Shown one piece after another: positions 1 through 8,862 of a stretch of 64,000 nt of DNA. How positions within the stretch are numbered: position 1 is the stretch's first letter; each line of letters begins with the position of its first letter. Origin of the DNA: Anaerotignum neopropionicum (lineage in GTDB: Bacteria > Bacillota > Clostridia > Lachnospirales > Anaerotignaceae); the NCBI RefSeq assembly GCF_001571775.1, contig NZ_LRVM01000002.1:310001-374000 (forward strand). The letters run 5' to 3'. Under the pieces are notes generated by a model that did no database searches, was not told where the DNA came from, and saw only the letters and a program-made list of their open reading frames with translations. The position numbers were made by a program, and so were the translations under genes.

Positions 1-8
1 TGAAGAGC

Positions 9-698
9 ATGCTTAAGGCTTGTTATCAGAGAGAGTATGAAACTATGAATGTAGCTAAACCCAAAATATCCAAAGAGGTTATGCAGATAGATGCGTTTTA
101 TTCTTATGTGAAGGATCGTTTATCAGATGATATCTCAATCATTGCAATAAAAAGTTATGCTGAAAGAATCGAAGGAATGGATTTTTCCAGAATGGAACTA
201 AGATCAAGTATTCTTGAAAATTGTAAATTTTGCAGTTGCGACTTTAAAGGCGCGAGCTTTATTGATGTTATATTCCAATCTTGTGATTTTTCAAATAGTA
301 AATTCGCAGACGTTTATTTTGAAAGATGCCAATTTGTTGACTGTAAATGTGTTGGATTGGATATGCACGGTACGGTTATAAAGCAAACTACTTTTGAACA
401 GTCAAATTTTAAATATTCAAATTTTGATGAAACTAAAATGACTGAAGTTCTTTTTGATAACATCGATTTTACTGAATCATCTATTTCTGAAGCAAAACTG
501 AAAAAGTTTGTAGCAAAAAATTCCAGATTCATAAAAAATAACTTTTTTAAGACAATGCTAGCAACAGTGGATTTTACTGAAAATGAATTCACAATGCCAT
601 TGGTATCTACTCCTCCTATTGAGTTGAAAGGAATGGTTATAAATATGTTTCAAGCAGCTGATTTGATTGGTCTTTTGGGTATCATTGTTAATCGGTAA
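9..698 (+). CDS. Pentapeptide-repeat protein
   Basis: From about residue 50 the protein shows the five-residue periodicity of pentapeptide repeats, with A/C/S-[DNK]-[LF]-x-x units such as 'CDFSN', 'SNFKY', 'IDFTE'. These fold as a right-handed square beta-helix; family members range from gyrase-protecting Qnr/MfpA proteins to proteins of unknown role. A hydrophobic C-terminal tail (AADLIGLLGIIV) follows. The frame is open to the left edge, so the gene may begin outside the window. Within it, ATG 9 or ATG 45 could serve, and neither has a strong ribosome binding site. The repeat fold is clear; a gyrase-protection role is not shown. Confidence 0.75.
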   Translation: MLKACYQREYETMNVAKPKISKEVMQIDAFYSYVKDRLSDDISIIAIKSYAERIEGMDFSRMELRSSILENCKFCSCDFKGASFIDVIFQSCDFSNSKFADVYFERCQFVDCKCVGLDMHGTVIKQTTFEQSNFKYSNFDETKMTEVLFDNIDFTESSISEAKLKKFVAKNSRFIKNNFFKTMLATVDFTENEFTMPLVSTPPIELKGMVINMFQAADLIGLLGIIVNR

Positions 699-760
699 TT
701 AAAATGCCTAATATTTTAAATTTAGAATGAAGAATACAGATTGCTCTTATCCATTATGGC

Positions 761-804
761 ACACAATGAGCTTGCAGCTTTTCTACATGAACTGCACATT
801 GTGT
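761..804. repeat. Inverted repeat, possible hairpin
   Basis: ACACAATG is repeated in inverse as CATTGTGT 28 bases later, and an inner GCAG/CTGC pair extends the stem. There is no clean T-run on either side, so a terminator role is uncertain. Otherwise 699-898 holds nothing I can recognise. Confidence 0.35.
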
Positions 805-898
805 TTACACAGCGGAACCAGTCAGATAGGTACACAGTTGTACCATAATGGAACATACAATACTAAATATTATTTATGAATGTGGGTGGCCTAATTTA

Positions 899-1255
899 AT
901 GAAAAGGTTGATGACGATAATTTTATTAATATTAATACTTTTATTTGTTTCAGCATGTGGAGCGAAAAAAGTTACACATATGGGATTAAATGCAGAAATT
1001 TTAGAAATTAATACTGAGCTAAAAGGCTTTGTAGTTAAAAGCTTAGATAAGGATAGTATTTTGTGCGAAAAATGCTACATTAGTTGTGAAAGTGATAATG
1101 TCTATTATATATATGCTGACAACGAAACTGGTGAAACTAAAGATTTATCATACAATGATTATAGGGTGGGAGACGAAATTACAGTAGATGTAAACTCTGT
1201 AGAAAATGGTTATAGTTTAACTTCTCGAGTTCAACTGATTACCCAAAGAAAATGA
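899..1255 (+). CDS. Small lipoprotein, unknown function
   Basis: The N-terminus from ATG 899 is a classic lipoprotein signal peptide: Lys-Arg, a run of Ile/Leu, then the lipobox V-S-A-C. The product should be lipidated on this Cys and anchored outside the membrane. I prefer this start to the upstream ATG 848 because it places the charged residues right before the hydrophobic core. The mature part is about 100 residues, beta-rich in appearance and with two further Cys; it could be an OB-fold or DUF3221-like lipoprotein, but I do not recognise it with certainty. It precedes another lipoprotein gene in the same orientation. Confidence 0.65.
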   Translation: MKRLMTIILLILILLFVSACGAKKVTHMGLNAEILEINTELKGFVVKSLDKDSILCEKCYISCESDNVYYIYADNETGETKDLSYNDYRVGDEITVDVNSVENGYSLTSRVQLITQRK

Positions 1256-1393
1256 GCAAAATCTGTAGAGGATTCAGTTTCATAGTATGTTTATGATATA
1301 CAGTCTGATCAGAAAGAGTCCAATGTTGTGCATTCGGAACAAAAATACTAATTATTTTATTGCGTGTATCTTTGTTATACAGGAGAGAAGAGA

Positions 1394-2389
1394 ATGACTA
1401 TGAAAAAAATAGCGATATTAGTTTTATCTGCATTTGTGATTTTTTCTACGGCTGCTTGCAATGCTACGTCTAAAGCAGAGGCGTTCAGTAAGGAAAAGTT
1501 TTTAGAGGATATTACGCCTAATGTGGTTTGCCTTAATTCCTGTGTGCAGGAGATGTTTGGTGCAGAGGTTGGATCTGATGAAGATAGCTATTTAGCTGCT
1601 TATGAAAGCGAGAGTGCCTATGCTGATGGCATGGGTGATATTGCTCTGCTTTTTAAACTGGGAGAAGAAAGCAAATATGCGAATTATTTTATTGACCCTA
1701 CATGTTCCGATTATTATCCTGTAACAAACTTCAAAACAAATGCTGAGGTAAGGGACTATTTAAGAAAATATTTATCGGATGAAGTTATTGATCAATGGTT
1801 TTCAAACGACTTTTTGGAATATGAGGGACAGCTTTATTTAAGAAGGGGTCCAAGGGGCTACGGTGCTATGAAATGTGATTTAGAAAGTCTGAAGTATGTA
1901 GAAGAAAAGGATGAAAAACAATATGTCACTGTTGATTTTAAGCTCTTTGATAAGTTTGACCATACGGAAACATTGGAGTTTTCAAAGGTTCATGATGTAT
2001 GGATTATGACAGATGAAGTAGTACCTACCGTTAACGAAACTATTGAAAACAGTGACAAGGAAGTATCGGAAGAAATGGCTATACCCCAAAAGAAGGATGA
2101 TTATTCGGGTTCGTATGTTGACAGGGAAGGAACCGAAGACATATATAGTGATTTGGATTTAACATATTTGGAAGATAAGTCATATCAAGCCACGATTGGT
2201 ATCTTCCGTTTGGCACAATTAGATGGAGTTGCTAAGATCCATGGAGAAACTCTTTCTTTTGAAGATGAAGTTTATAAGGTAAAAGGTATAATTACCGTAC
2301 AAGACAATATGGCGGTGTTAACCATTACAGAATCTGGTTTTGAATATATTAATCCAGGAGACGTTTTTGAGTTTTCTGAAAAACTATAG
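1394..2389 (+). CDS. Lipoprotein, unknown function
   Basis: The start at ATG 1394 has AGGAG upstream and gives a signal peptide (MTMKK, hydrophobic core, lipobox S-T-A-A-C). The exported part is about 310 residues and acidic. A first half around residues 40-200 is followed by a linker (about 215-235) and a C-terminal beta-rich segment of about 95 residues. I recognise no enzyme motif. With the preceding lipoprotein it forms a short surface-protein cluster to the left of the recognisable element genes, so it may be host DNA or cargo. Confidence 0.65.
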   Translation: MTMKKIAILVLSAFVIFSTAACNATSKAEAFSKEKFLEDITPNVVCLNSCVQEMFGAEVGSDEDSYLAAYESESAYADGMGDIALLFKLGEESKYANYFIDPTCSDYYPVTNFKTNAEVRDYLRKYLSDEVIDQWFSNDFLEYEGQLYLRRGPRGYGAMKCDLESLKYVEEKDEKQYVTVDFKLFDKFDHTETLEFSKVHDVWIMTDEVVPTVNETIENSDKEVSEEMAIPQKKDDYSGSYVDREGTEDIYSDLDLTYLEDKSYQATIGIFRLAQLDGVAKIHGETLSFEDEVYKVKGIITVQDNMAVLTITESGFEYINPGDVFEFSEKL

Positions 2390-2465
2390 CAACATGGAAT
2401 CCTATGCTAAGATTTAATATCAGGAGGGGAAAGAACGTCCAAACAATATAATAACGAAATTTCTG

Positions 2466-2514
2466 AGAGCAATGACATCCACGTAAATGAATACGATGTT
2501 ATGGCTCTTTTTTC
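2466..2514 (+). terminator. Hairpin with T-run
   Basis: AGAGCAATGACATC pairs with GATGTTATGGCTCT (few mismatches) and is followed by TTTTTT. It lies after the lipoprotein gene and shortly before a second hairpin, so it may end the lipoprotein transcript or be part of a leader for the gene at 2608. Confidence 0.6.
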
Positions 2515-2528
2515 ATATAAGAAAATCA

Positions 2529-2577
2529 ATAGGCTTTGGTTTGGCAGGGACTCCTGCTTGAACTAAAGCCTATTTTT
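2529..2577 (+). terminator. Strong intrinsic terminator just ahead of the gene at 2608
   Basis: A long stem (ATAGGCTTTGGTTT against AACTAAAGCCTAT, with an inner GCAGG/CCTGC) ends in TATTTTT. It sits about 30 bases before the ribosome binding site of the next gene, a placement seen repeatedly in this element. Confidence 0.7.
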
Positions 2578-2607
2578 ATGCCCGAAAATGAAAGGAATGT
2601 GAGAAAA

Positions 2608-3300
2608 ATGTCAAGATTATTTATGTATGGAACAAAATTACAGGAGGTGGAACAATTGATGATGCTTGTTCCTAGATTTGCGCCAAGGCAGAAAGGATTG
2701 ATTGTAGTGGGAAAAACAATAGGAGTAAAAGGAGGAATTCAGAAGTGCCGTTCCTGTGAAAAATGCGGTAAAGAAAATTGTGGAGGAACCGCTTGCACAA
2801 ATCTTACGAACAGCATGGGGATGGGTAGAGTAACCTACAGAGAAATGATTATAGAATGTTTTTCTGAGATCAGCCATTTCTATTTTAGAAAAAGGCTTTC
2901 AGATTTAATTGCAAGTTCTCCAGATGGCTGGTTTATCAGTGAAGCCCATGAGAAAAGATTTGAAAATGTTTGTGAGATGCTCAAAATTCATAAAATGGAC
3001 AGAAATCCACGCTACCTTGCCACTCTGTTTCTGCTGACCGCAGATGGTAGGTTATGCAGTCTTGCAAAAGAGCATATATATTACAATCGTTTTGAATTTA
3101 AGCAAATACGTCTTAATGGTATGACCACAAACAGCTATGCCCTATACCAGGTGGCAAAAACCATCTATACCGGAAAAGAATACATAAAGCTAAACGAAAT
3201 TGCAGATAGGCACTTGATTGATCATCAAACTTTTATGGCTATTATTCATGCAATTCTCATTGTAAAATATGGCGGTGAAATTTTGAGTCTTGAAATGTAA
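2608..3300 (+). CDS. Conserved-looking element protein, Cys-rich insert
   Basis: I chose ATG 2608 because AAAGGAATGTG precedes it; the open frame extends further left without a better site. The 230-residue product has a Cys cluster (CRSCEKCGKENCGG, about residues 53-66) that could bind a metal. The C-terminal part resembles a short helical DNA-binding region but I cannot name a family. It is the first gene of what looks like the ICE left arm, immediately after a terminator hairpin. No function assigned. Confidence 0.6.
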   Translation: MSRLFMYGTKLQEVEQLMMLVPRFAPRQKGLIVVGKTIGVKGGIQKCRSCEKCGKENCGGTACTNLTNSMGMGRVTYREMIIECFSEISHFYFRKRLSDLIASSPDGWFISEAHEKRFENVCEMLKIHKMDRNPRYLATLFLLTADGRLCSLAKEHIYYNRFEFKQIRLNGMTTNSYALYQVAKTIYTGKEYIKLNEIADRHLIDHQTFMAIIHAILIVKYGGEILSLEM

Positions 3301-3335
3301 TGAAAGCCTAATTTTACACTACGATGAACTTAACT

Positions 3336-3575
3336 TTATTTTGTATAGGTCATCAAATCGGAAATCTGGCAATCCAAAACAAAGCAAATACGTGTAAGAA
3401 CATCTATATCCATTCTCTCAATGTTTCCGTGGTACCATTTATCGGCTACTTCAAAACGAATGTTGGCAAGTTTAGCAAGCTTGCTTCGGGTCAATTCTTT
3501 GCTGTCCATGATTTCTTTTACATGAAAACGGACTTTTCCGTAATCTTTTATTTCAAAAATTGAGTTATTGTTCAT
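3336..3575 (-). CDS. Xre-family helix-turn-helix regulator
   Basis: This 79-residue protein contains a Cro/CI-type helix-turn-helix: 'MDSKELTRSKLAKLANIRF' is helices 1-3, followed by the 'LTRICFVLDCQISDLM' helix typical of single-domain Xre regulators. ATG 3575 has GAGG eight bases upstream; a GTG at 3584 is too close to it. It is divergent from the SLOG gene at 3679 and very likely controls the intergenic promoter. The target is inferred from position only. Confidence 0.85.
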   Translation of the reverse strand: MNNNSIFEIKDYGKVRFHVKEIMDSKELTRSKLAKLANIRFEVADKWYHGNIERMDIDVLTRICFVLDCQISDLMTYTK

Positions 3576-3618
3576 ATTAGTCACCTCTTTACAGCTATTC
3601 TATATGTAGTATTACATA

Positions 3619-3647
3619 TTGACTATATACATATAAATAGATACTAT
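3619..3647 (+). promoter_or_regulatory. Sigma-A promoter with AT-rich palindromic surroundings
   Basis: TTGACT (3619-3624), a 17-base spacer and TACTAT (3642-3647) form a good promoter for the SLOG gene. The surrounding TAGTATTA / TACTATATATATAGTA repeats are candidate binding sites for the divergent Xre regulator. Confidence 0.65.
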
Positions 3648-3678
3648 ATATATAGTATTAAAAAGGAGGAATAAAACT

Positions 3679-4185
3679 ATGCAAAAAAATGAAAACACTT
3701 TATGTTTTAGTGGTCACAGAAGTGAAAGGCTTCCAAAAAACAGTGAGAATCTAGAAAACTTAAAATTAAGAATAGGGGAGGAAGTTGACAAAGCAATTAA
3801 AGAAGGAACAGATACCTTTTACTTCGGAGCGTGCTATGGATTTGATTTACTGTGTGCAGAAATTGTGCTCATGCGAAAACGAGTAGTACATATATCAGAG
3901 CCGAAAGTAATAAAGCTCATTGCAGTCGTTCCCTATGAAGAACAGCCAAAAAACTGGAACGAGGAGAACCGAGAAATCTATTTTACAACTCTGGCTCAGT
4001 GCGATGAGGTCATTACCCTAAATGCAAAATATCATCAAGGTTGTTTTCACCAGAGAAACCGATATATGGTGGACAATAGCAGTAAAATGATATGCTACTA
4101 TGACGGAAGTAAAGGAGGGACAGCATACACTGTAAAATATGCGGAGAAAAACAAAGTGCAAATAATAAATTTATACGAATCCTAA
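3679..4185 (+). CDS. SLOG-domain protein (YpsA/DUF1273-like)
   Basis: The N-terminus 'FSGHRSERLP' is the hallmark of YpsA-like SLOG (SMF/DprA-LOG) Rossmann-fold proteins. 'FYFGACYGFDLLCAEIVL' (about residues 47-64) is the glycine-containing nucleotide-binding loop, and 'YYDGSKGGTAYTVKYAEK' is the C-terminal conserved strand-helix. Such proteins are proposed to bind nucleotides or nucleotide-derived ligands; many mobile elements carry one. AAAAGGAGG precedes the ATG. It is 168 residues, usual for the family. The family is clear; the role is unknown. Confidence 0.85.
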   Translation: MQKNENTLCFSGHRSERLPKNSENLENLKLRIGEEVDKAIKEGTDTFYFGACYGFDLLCAEIVLMRKRVVHISEPKVIKLIAVVPYEEQPKNWNEENREIYFTTLAQCDEVITLNAKYHQGCFHQRNRYMVDNSSKMICYYDGSKGGTAYTVKYAEKNKVQIINLYES

Positions 4186-4192
4186 TAAATTC

Positions 4193-4216
4193 GAGTCACA
4201 AAGGTGACTCTTTTTT
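4193..4216 (+). terminator. Intrinsic terminator
   Basis: GAGTCAC, a four-base loop, GTGACTC, then TTTTTT. It lies directly before the ribosome binding site of the gene at 4244. Confidence 0.8.
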
Positions 4217-4243
4217 AATGCGAAAAACAGAACGGAGGAAAAA

Positions 4244-5902
4244 ATGAGAATAACAATCCAGAACCCTGTGAACGAAAGAAGGGAAAGCCTTTGGTTTCCT
4301 TGGAAAGCTGAGGATTTTGAAAAAGCTTGCCTTAGCTTAGAAATCCTCCCAAGTACAGAACCCAACTGTACCATTGTAGCTGTATCGGATGAAAGTCTAT
4401 CAACTCTCCTAAAAGATAAGCCCTGCAATATTGATGAGCTGGACTACCTAATGAAACGGTTTGACAGTTTTGATAGGGATGAGCTGCAAACCTTCTATGC
4501 TATGGCATATGCAGAAAAGGCAGAAACTACCGCAGACCTTATCAATATCACTTTTAACACCCACTGTTACAGCCTTGTTGCCGATTTCAGCAACCTTGAC
4601 GGAGTAGGCAAGAAAATGTACCTAACAGAGCAAGGTGCGGTCAGCGAGAAAGAATTGCAAGAGTTTGACGGCAGAGCGTATTTTGAGAAACTGCTTGCTG
4701 AAAATCCTAACACAAGAATTACTCCCTATGGAATCCTTTATCAAAACAAAAATCCCATACAGACAATTTATGATGGACTGCATTTTCCCCTGTATCATTG
4801 GCAAGATGAAATGGCAGAGTTGGAAGTGGGAAAAGACGGTTATAGCCAATTTCTCTATCTGCCTTGCACTCAAATGCAAATAGAATATGCCTTGCTGAGG
4901 TTGGATGCAGATTCACTGTCGGATTGCAATCTAGGTCTCACAAGTGATCATTTTCCAGAAACAATGCTTGAAATTATAACTTCCGATAAACCGCTCTACG
5001 AGAATGTAGACAATCTTAATTACTTTGCAAGTAAGTTTCGAGAGATTGGCACCCAAGAGGAAAGTTATTTTGAAAAGCTGATGGAATTTGTTCAGTCAGA
5101 TAATCAAAAGGACTTAAAAACACTTCTGGACAGTATGTATGAGTTTGAACTTTTCCCCAATATCCATACTGCGGAAGAATACGGTAAATATATCATCTGT
5201 GAAAGCGGTCATTTTGACTATGACGAGAATCTTGAAGAATACATAGACTTTGAACGCTATGGCAAGCAGAAAATTGCCAGTGAAAATGGAGCATTTACTG
5301 AAAAGGGATATGTTCTCTATCACGGTTATAATGGGGAACTTGCACAGGTTTTATGGGAGCATTTTGGAATAGCAATCCCAAAGCAAGACTTTCAGGAACT
5401 AAAGCTGTATATGCCACTTTGTGGGACCACGTATTATGATGAGAATGACTATGGAGATCTTTATCAGGTGGATTATAAAATCGATGTTTGCCCAGATGAG
5501 CTGGCAGAATATAAAGATGAAATATTGCAGGCGATTGAGAGAAATGCCTTGCCCGAGGAAACGGAACGTGGGTTGATGAGATACTACTGCGATCAGGATA
5601 GCGTCAATGCAAAAGTAAAAAGATACGATTTCACAGCGGAAGAAGTGAATGGTCAGCTTATGGGAGTTGCAAATCTCATTTTAAATGCACCCCTTGATGA
5701 TAGGGAACTTGCCAGAATAAAAGATGAAATTACAGGTCAAACCAGTGATGGCTGGGGCGAAGGTTTTGAGCAAAGAGAAATTAAATGCAACGGTAAAGAA
5801 GTAAACGTTAGTTTTTGGGGAGCAAAAAACTGGAGTTTGCAGACGTCTGAAGAATTGGAAATAAAACTACAAAATCATGATATGAAGTTTGGAGGAATGT
5901 GA
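4244..5902 (+). CDS. ArdA-like / large polyvalent-type protein with C-terminal DUF6329-like region
   Basis: This is a 552-residue acidic protein. The first part (about residues 1-250) resembles the ArdA-like module often encoded next to conjugation genes, including the 'LDYLMKRFDSFDRDEL' segment. The last 130 residues, with 'LYMPLCGTTYYDENDYG', resemble DUF6329. ArdA proteins mimic B-form DNA and inhibit type I restriction; the strongly acidic composition fits, but the assignment rests on overall resemblance and context. GGAGG precedes the ATG. The next gene starts one base after its stop, so the two are co-transcribed. Confidence 0.55.
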   Translation: MRITIQNPVNERRESLWFPWKAEDFEKACLSLEILPSTEPNCTIVAVSDESLSTLLKDKPCNIDELDYLMKRFDSFDRDELQTFYAMAYAEKAETTADLINITFNTHCYSLVADFSNLDGVGKKMYLTEQGAVSEKELQEFDGRAYFEKLLAENPNTRITPYGILYQNKNPIQTIYDGLHFPLYHWQDEMAELEVGKDGYSQFLYLPCTQMQIEYALLRLDADSLSDCNLGLTSDHFPETMLEIITSDKPLYENVDNLNYFASKFREIGTQEESYFEKLMEFVQSDNQKDLKTLLDSMYEFELFPNIHTAEEYGKYIICESGHFDYDENLEEYIDFERYGKQKIASENGAFTEKGYVLYHGYNGELAQVLWEHFGIAIPKQDFQELKLYMPLCGTTYYDENDYGDLYQVDYKIDVCPDELAEYKDEILQAIERNALPEETERGLMRYYCDQDSVNAKVKRYDFTAEEVNGQLMGVANLILNAPLDDRELARIKDEITGQTSDGWGEGFEQREIKCNGKEVNVSFWGAKNWSLQTSEELEIKLQNHDMKFGGM

Positions 5903-5903
5903 G

Positions 5904-6365
5904 ATGCCAAAGGAAGCAGAAGAAAATAGTCAGTTTGGTTTTACAAATGAAGGCTTGGCAGCTCTGAAAAGAGCATCCGATTCAACCGCCACCCACCCCT
6001 ACCGATGGTTCGTGTTGGAAAACTTAGGACTGCCAAATGAGATGTTGGAATATGCATCTTCCTTGGAAGATGCCATCTATCAATACCAAGCCTCAGTCAG
6101 TGATAATAAGCGATTGGGTGTAACAAAGGATGAAATCGTTACGATAGATATTCTGATAAAAGAAAATGGTGATGAAAGAATTGATTCAAACTACAAAGCT
6201 TCAGACAGCTTCAATCACGACACTGTTATAATCCAGGCCGTTTCAAAATTGGAACAGCTTGTGAAACAAAATCAGCAAAAACAAGAACGAAAAGGGGATG
6301 GATTTTTGGAACCAAAGGAGGAGCAATCTATTGGCTCCCAAGGGATTGGGGGGATAAGCCAGTGA
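5904..6365 (+). CDS. Large-polyvalent-associated (LPD-type) domain protein
   Basis: ATG 5904 has GGAGG nine bases upstream and follows the previous stop by one base. Residues about 12-55 ('NEGLAALKRA ... LGLPNEMLEYASSLEDAIY') resemble a short polyvalent-protein-associated domain found in plasmid and phage proteins. The rest is a hydrophilic, Gln/Lys/Glu-rich tail. Probably an accessory of the anti-restriction cluster. The function is unknown. Confidence 0.5.
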   Translation: MPKEAEENSQFGFTNEGLAALKRASDSTATHPYRWFVLENLGLPNEMLEYASSLEDAIYQYQASVSDNKRLGVTKDEIVTIDILIKENGDERIDSNYKASDSFNHDTVIIQAVSKLEQLVKQNQQKQERKGDGFLEPKEEQSIGSQGIGGISQ

Positions 6366-6474
6366 AAATTGCTGTAGGCAAAAAGTCTGAATGAAAGAGA
6401 AAAGACTGACAGTAACGATGTGAACTTCAATCTGTATACAGAGTATAAAATAATATAAAGAAATAGAATTAAAG

Positions 6475-6516
6475 AAATGCCCGTTATGGCATGGAAACCA
6501 TGGTGGGCATTTTCTT
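6475..6516. terminator. Hairpin after the 5904 gene, possibly bidirectional
   Basis: AAATGCCC...GGGCATTT with an inner CATGG/CCATG pair, followed by TTCTT on the plus strand. It lies between the rightward 5904 gene and the end of the leftward ATPase gene, so it could terminate both. 6366-6474 holds nothing else recognisable. Confidence 0.55.
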
Positions 6517-6539
6517 ATACAAAGGTAAATAGAAGAGAT

Positions 6540-7754
6540 TCAATTCCATTGCTCAGACAACAGGAACTCACGGATATTCATATGCTTCAATCCGTCCCTG
6601 CTCATATCGAATTCATCATAGGACACAACATATTTTGGGAAGTTGTCCCTGATGGTATCATATGATCCAAATTCACGCTGAATGGTTTCCTCTGATGCCA
6701 GCAGATAAGCTACCTGAACGTAGAGTTTCTGTGTTTGTTTTTCAGCAATAAAATCAATCTCTTTTTCTCCTGCTTTTCCAACAGTGACCTTGTAGCCTCG
6801 ACGCAGGAGTTCCATAAATACGATGTTCTCAAAAATGAGATTGATATCCTTCATATTACCGCCGAAAACAGCTTCTCTGATTCCGTGATCGGCAATATAG
6901 TATTTTTCGTTGACGGTGAGAATCTTCTTACCCTGCAAATCTTGCCTGCGGACACGGTAAAACAGAAAGGCATCTTCGCAAGCCTTAATGTAGTTTAAGA
7001 TGGTTTCCGGCGCAACAGCACGTCCCTCGCTTTTTAGATATTTTGAAATTGCCGTAGCGGAGAAAGTCGTCCCAACGTTTGCCGTAATGTATGCGATGAT
7101 ACGTTCCAGCAAGTCAACATCACGAATTCCGTTGCGTTTTACGATGTCTTTCAGGACAACAGAGTTATAGAGGTCTTGCAGATACTGATGGCTGGGCTGT
7201 TCGGCATAGCGGAGGTTGCTCAGGTACGGCATCCCGCCGTCGGTAAGGTATTGGGTAAACATCTCCCTCGAATCGGAGTCAGGAAAAACGGTATGATACA
7301 ACTCCGAGAACTCTCCAAAGGAAAAGGGATATATAACAAATTCAACATATCTCCCTGCAAGGTATGTGGCCAGCTCTCCTGAAAGCAGCTTGGCGTTTGA
7401 GCCGGTGATATAGATATCACAATTAAATTCAACTCGAAAGGAATTGATACACTTTTCCCAGCCAACGACTTCCTGAATTTCATCAAAAAAAAGATATGCC
7501 TTCCCATGGATGCAATTTACCCTCCGAGTGACCTCCTCGTGCAGAGCCTCGGCAAAACAAAGGTGTGCGTTGCTCATATTTTCAAAGTTAATAGAAATAA
7601 ACTGCTCCTCGTTCACGCCGGAGTCTACCAGCTCTCGCTGAATCAAATCCAGCATGACGGACTTTCCGCTGCGGCGTATGCCGGTTAAAACTTTAATAAG
7701 CTCATTTCCGATAAAGGGACGGATGCGGCTCATATATAACTCTCGACGAATCAT
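6540..7754 (-). CDS. AAA ATPase with C-terminal DUF4143 domain
   Basis: The Walker A motif 'GIRRSGKS' lies near residue 25, 'AYLFFDEIQEV' is the Walker B box and 'YITGSNAKLLSG' the sensor region of the AAA_14 family. The C-terminal part with 'GREIDFIAEK'-like sequence (here 'GEKEIDFIAEKQTQKLYVQV') is the DUF4143 nuclease-like fold with the D/E-x-D-F motif. AAAGGAGGT precedes ATG 7754. These proteins are common as single genes in Firmicutes and their role is poorly known. It is leftward in an otherwise rightward region, so it is probably inserted cargo. Confidence 0.9.
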   Translation of the reverse strand: MIRRELYMSRIRPFIGNELIKVLTGIRRSGKSVMLDLIQRELVDSGVNEEQFISINFENMSNAHLCFAEALHEEVTRRVNCIHGKAYLFFDEIQEVVGWEKCINSFRVEFNCDIYITGSNAKLLSGELATYLAGRYVEFVIYPFSFGEFSELYHTVFPDSDSREMFTQYLTDGGMPYLSNLRYAEQPSHQYLQDLYNSVVLKDIVKRNGIRDVDLLERIIAYITANVGTTFSATAISKYLKSEGRAVAPETILNYIKACEDAFLFYRVRRQDLQGKKILTVNEKYYIADHGIREAVFGGNMKDINLIFENIVFMELLRRGYKVTVGKAGEKEIDFIAEKQTQKLYVQVAYLLASEETIQREFGSYDTIRDNFPKYVVSYDEFDMSRDGLKHMNIREFLLSEQWN

Positions 7755-7917
7755 AAATGCAAGACCTCCTTTGTCATATTTGAGATATATGTTACCACAG
7801 ATACGGATTGAATTCAAGTTATATATGGAGTTTTTATAAGTTATAACTTATAAAAACTATATTTCTGCAAAATTCAACATTTTAACCCGAAATCCAGTTG
7901 ATGAGCGGATTCATAGT

Positions 7918-8013
7918 ATGAATAAGACAGAAAAGAAGGAACTTCATAAGAGACCATCAAGAATTGAAAGAGAAAAGTATAAACCAACCGACAGGATGAG
8001 TGAAAAATATTAA
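7918..8013 (+). CDS. Very short basic ORF, doubtful
   Basis: A 31-codon frame (MNKTEKKELHKRPSRIE...) that is Lys/Arg/Glu-rich and begins after GAGCGG. The frame is open further upstream without a start codon, so it could also be the 3' end of a gene interrupted by the ATPase insertion. It ends inside the terminator hairpin that precedes the BRO gene. Confidence 0.25.
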   Translation: MNKTEKKELHKRPSRIEREKYKPTDRMSEKY

Positions 8014-8028
8014 TCTGTCGGCCTTTTT
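7988..8028 (+). terminator. Intrinsic terminator ahead of BRO gene
   Basis: CCGACAG...CTGTCGG followed by CCTTTTT, ending about ten bases before the AAAGGAA ribosome binding site of the gene at 8049. Confidence 0.7.
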
Positions 8029-8048
8029 GTTTGGAAAGGAAGAGTGAA

Positions 8049-8789
8049 ATGTATGAACTTTTGATTTTTGAAAAAGAAGAATTTGGTAAAATAAGAACTT
8101 TACTAATTGACGGTGAACCTTGGTTTGTAGGAAAAGATGCCGCAAAAATATTGGGTTATTCCAATACCAGAGATAGCCTATCTAAACATGTGGAAAAGGA
8201 AGATAAGGCTGACGTCGCAATTCACGACGGCAGGCAAAACCGAGTGATGGTAGCAATCAACGAAAGTGGTCTTTATTCCCTTATTTTCTCAAGTAAGCTG
8301 CCAACTGCCAAAAAGTTTAAACGCTGGGTAAGCACGGAAGTTTTGCCATCCATTAGAAAACATGGGGCTTATATTACCATGCCAAAACTTGGCGAGATTA
8401 TGGCAAATCCTGAAAGCTTAGAATTGTTTTTAAAACAGCTTCTTCTTGAGACACAGAAAAACAAGAATTTAAAAAATGAGATTGCAACCCTTGTACCCAA
8501 AGGAAAATATTTTGATAAGCTGATTGATTCTGAAAAGATCACTGATTTTCGCACTACTGCCAAGGAACTGGGGCTAAAGCCAATGGCGTTTACACAGTTT
8601 CTTATTGATAAAAAATATGTCTACCGAGATAAACATCAAAGGATTTTACCAATGCAGCCTTATGTGCATTACGGAATTTTTGCAATCAAAGACTTTTGTA
8701 ACAATGGGTATCATGGTACGCAGACACTGATCACTGTTCTGGGAAAGCTTCATTTTTTAGAACGAATAGGAAAAGACGAACAAATTTAA
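8049..8789 (+). CDS. BRO-N / KilA-C phage-type antirepressor
   Basis: The N-terminal 110 residues carry the BRO-N signature: 'PWFVGKDAAKILGYSNTRD', 'HVEKEDK', 'INESGLYSLIFSSKLPTAK', 'FKRWVSTEVLPSIRKHGAY'. The C-terminal region from about residue 150 resembles the phage antirepressor (KilA-C) DNA-binding domain, with 'DFRTTAKELGLKPMAFTQFL'. Such proteins relieve repression in phages and elements by binding repressors or DNA. ATG 8049 has AAAGGAAGA upstream. It is cleanly bracketed by hairpins on both sides. Confidence 0.9.
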   Translation: MYELLIFEKEEFGKIRTLLIDGEPWFVGKDAAKILGYSNTRDSLSKHVEKEDKADVAIHDGRQNRVMVAINESGLYSLIFSSKLPTAKKFKRWVSTEVLPSIRKHGAYITMPKLGEIMANPESLELFLKQLLLETQKNKNLKNEIATLVPKGKYFDKLIDSEKITDFRTTAKELGLKPMAFTQFLIDKKYVYRDKHQRILPMQPYVHYGIFAIKDFCNNGYHGTQTLITVLGKLHFLERIGKDEQI

Positions 8790-8838
8790 GGTCGATTGTT
8801 TCTCTGCTTAGGCAGGAAAGCAGTCGGCTTTTTTTGTT
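8790..8838 (+). terminator. Intrinsic terminator
   Basis: GTCGATTGTTTCTCTGC pairs with GCAGGAAAGCAGTCGGC (one bulge), followed by TTTTTTT. It lies between the BRO gene and the methylase gene, close before the methylase ribosome binding site. Confidence 0.7.
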
Positions 8839-8862
8839 TCTTCGAAGGAAGGTGGTTGTAGA

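Noticed and set aside
3324-3563. 79-codon plus frame opposite the Xre regulator
   Set aside because: Antisense shadow of a clear helix-turn-helix gene.
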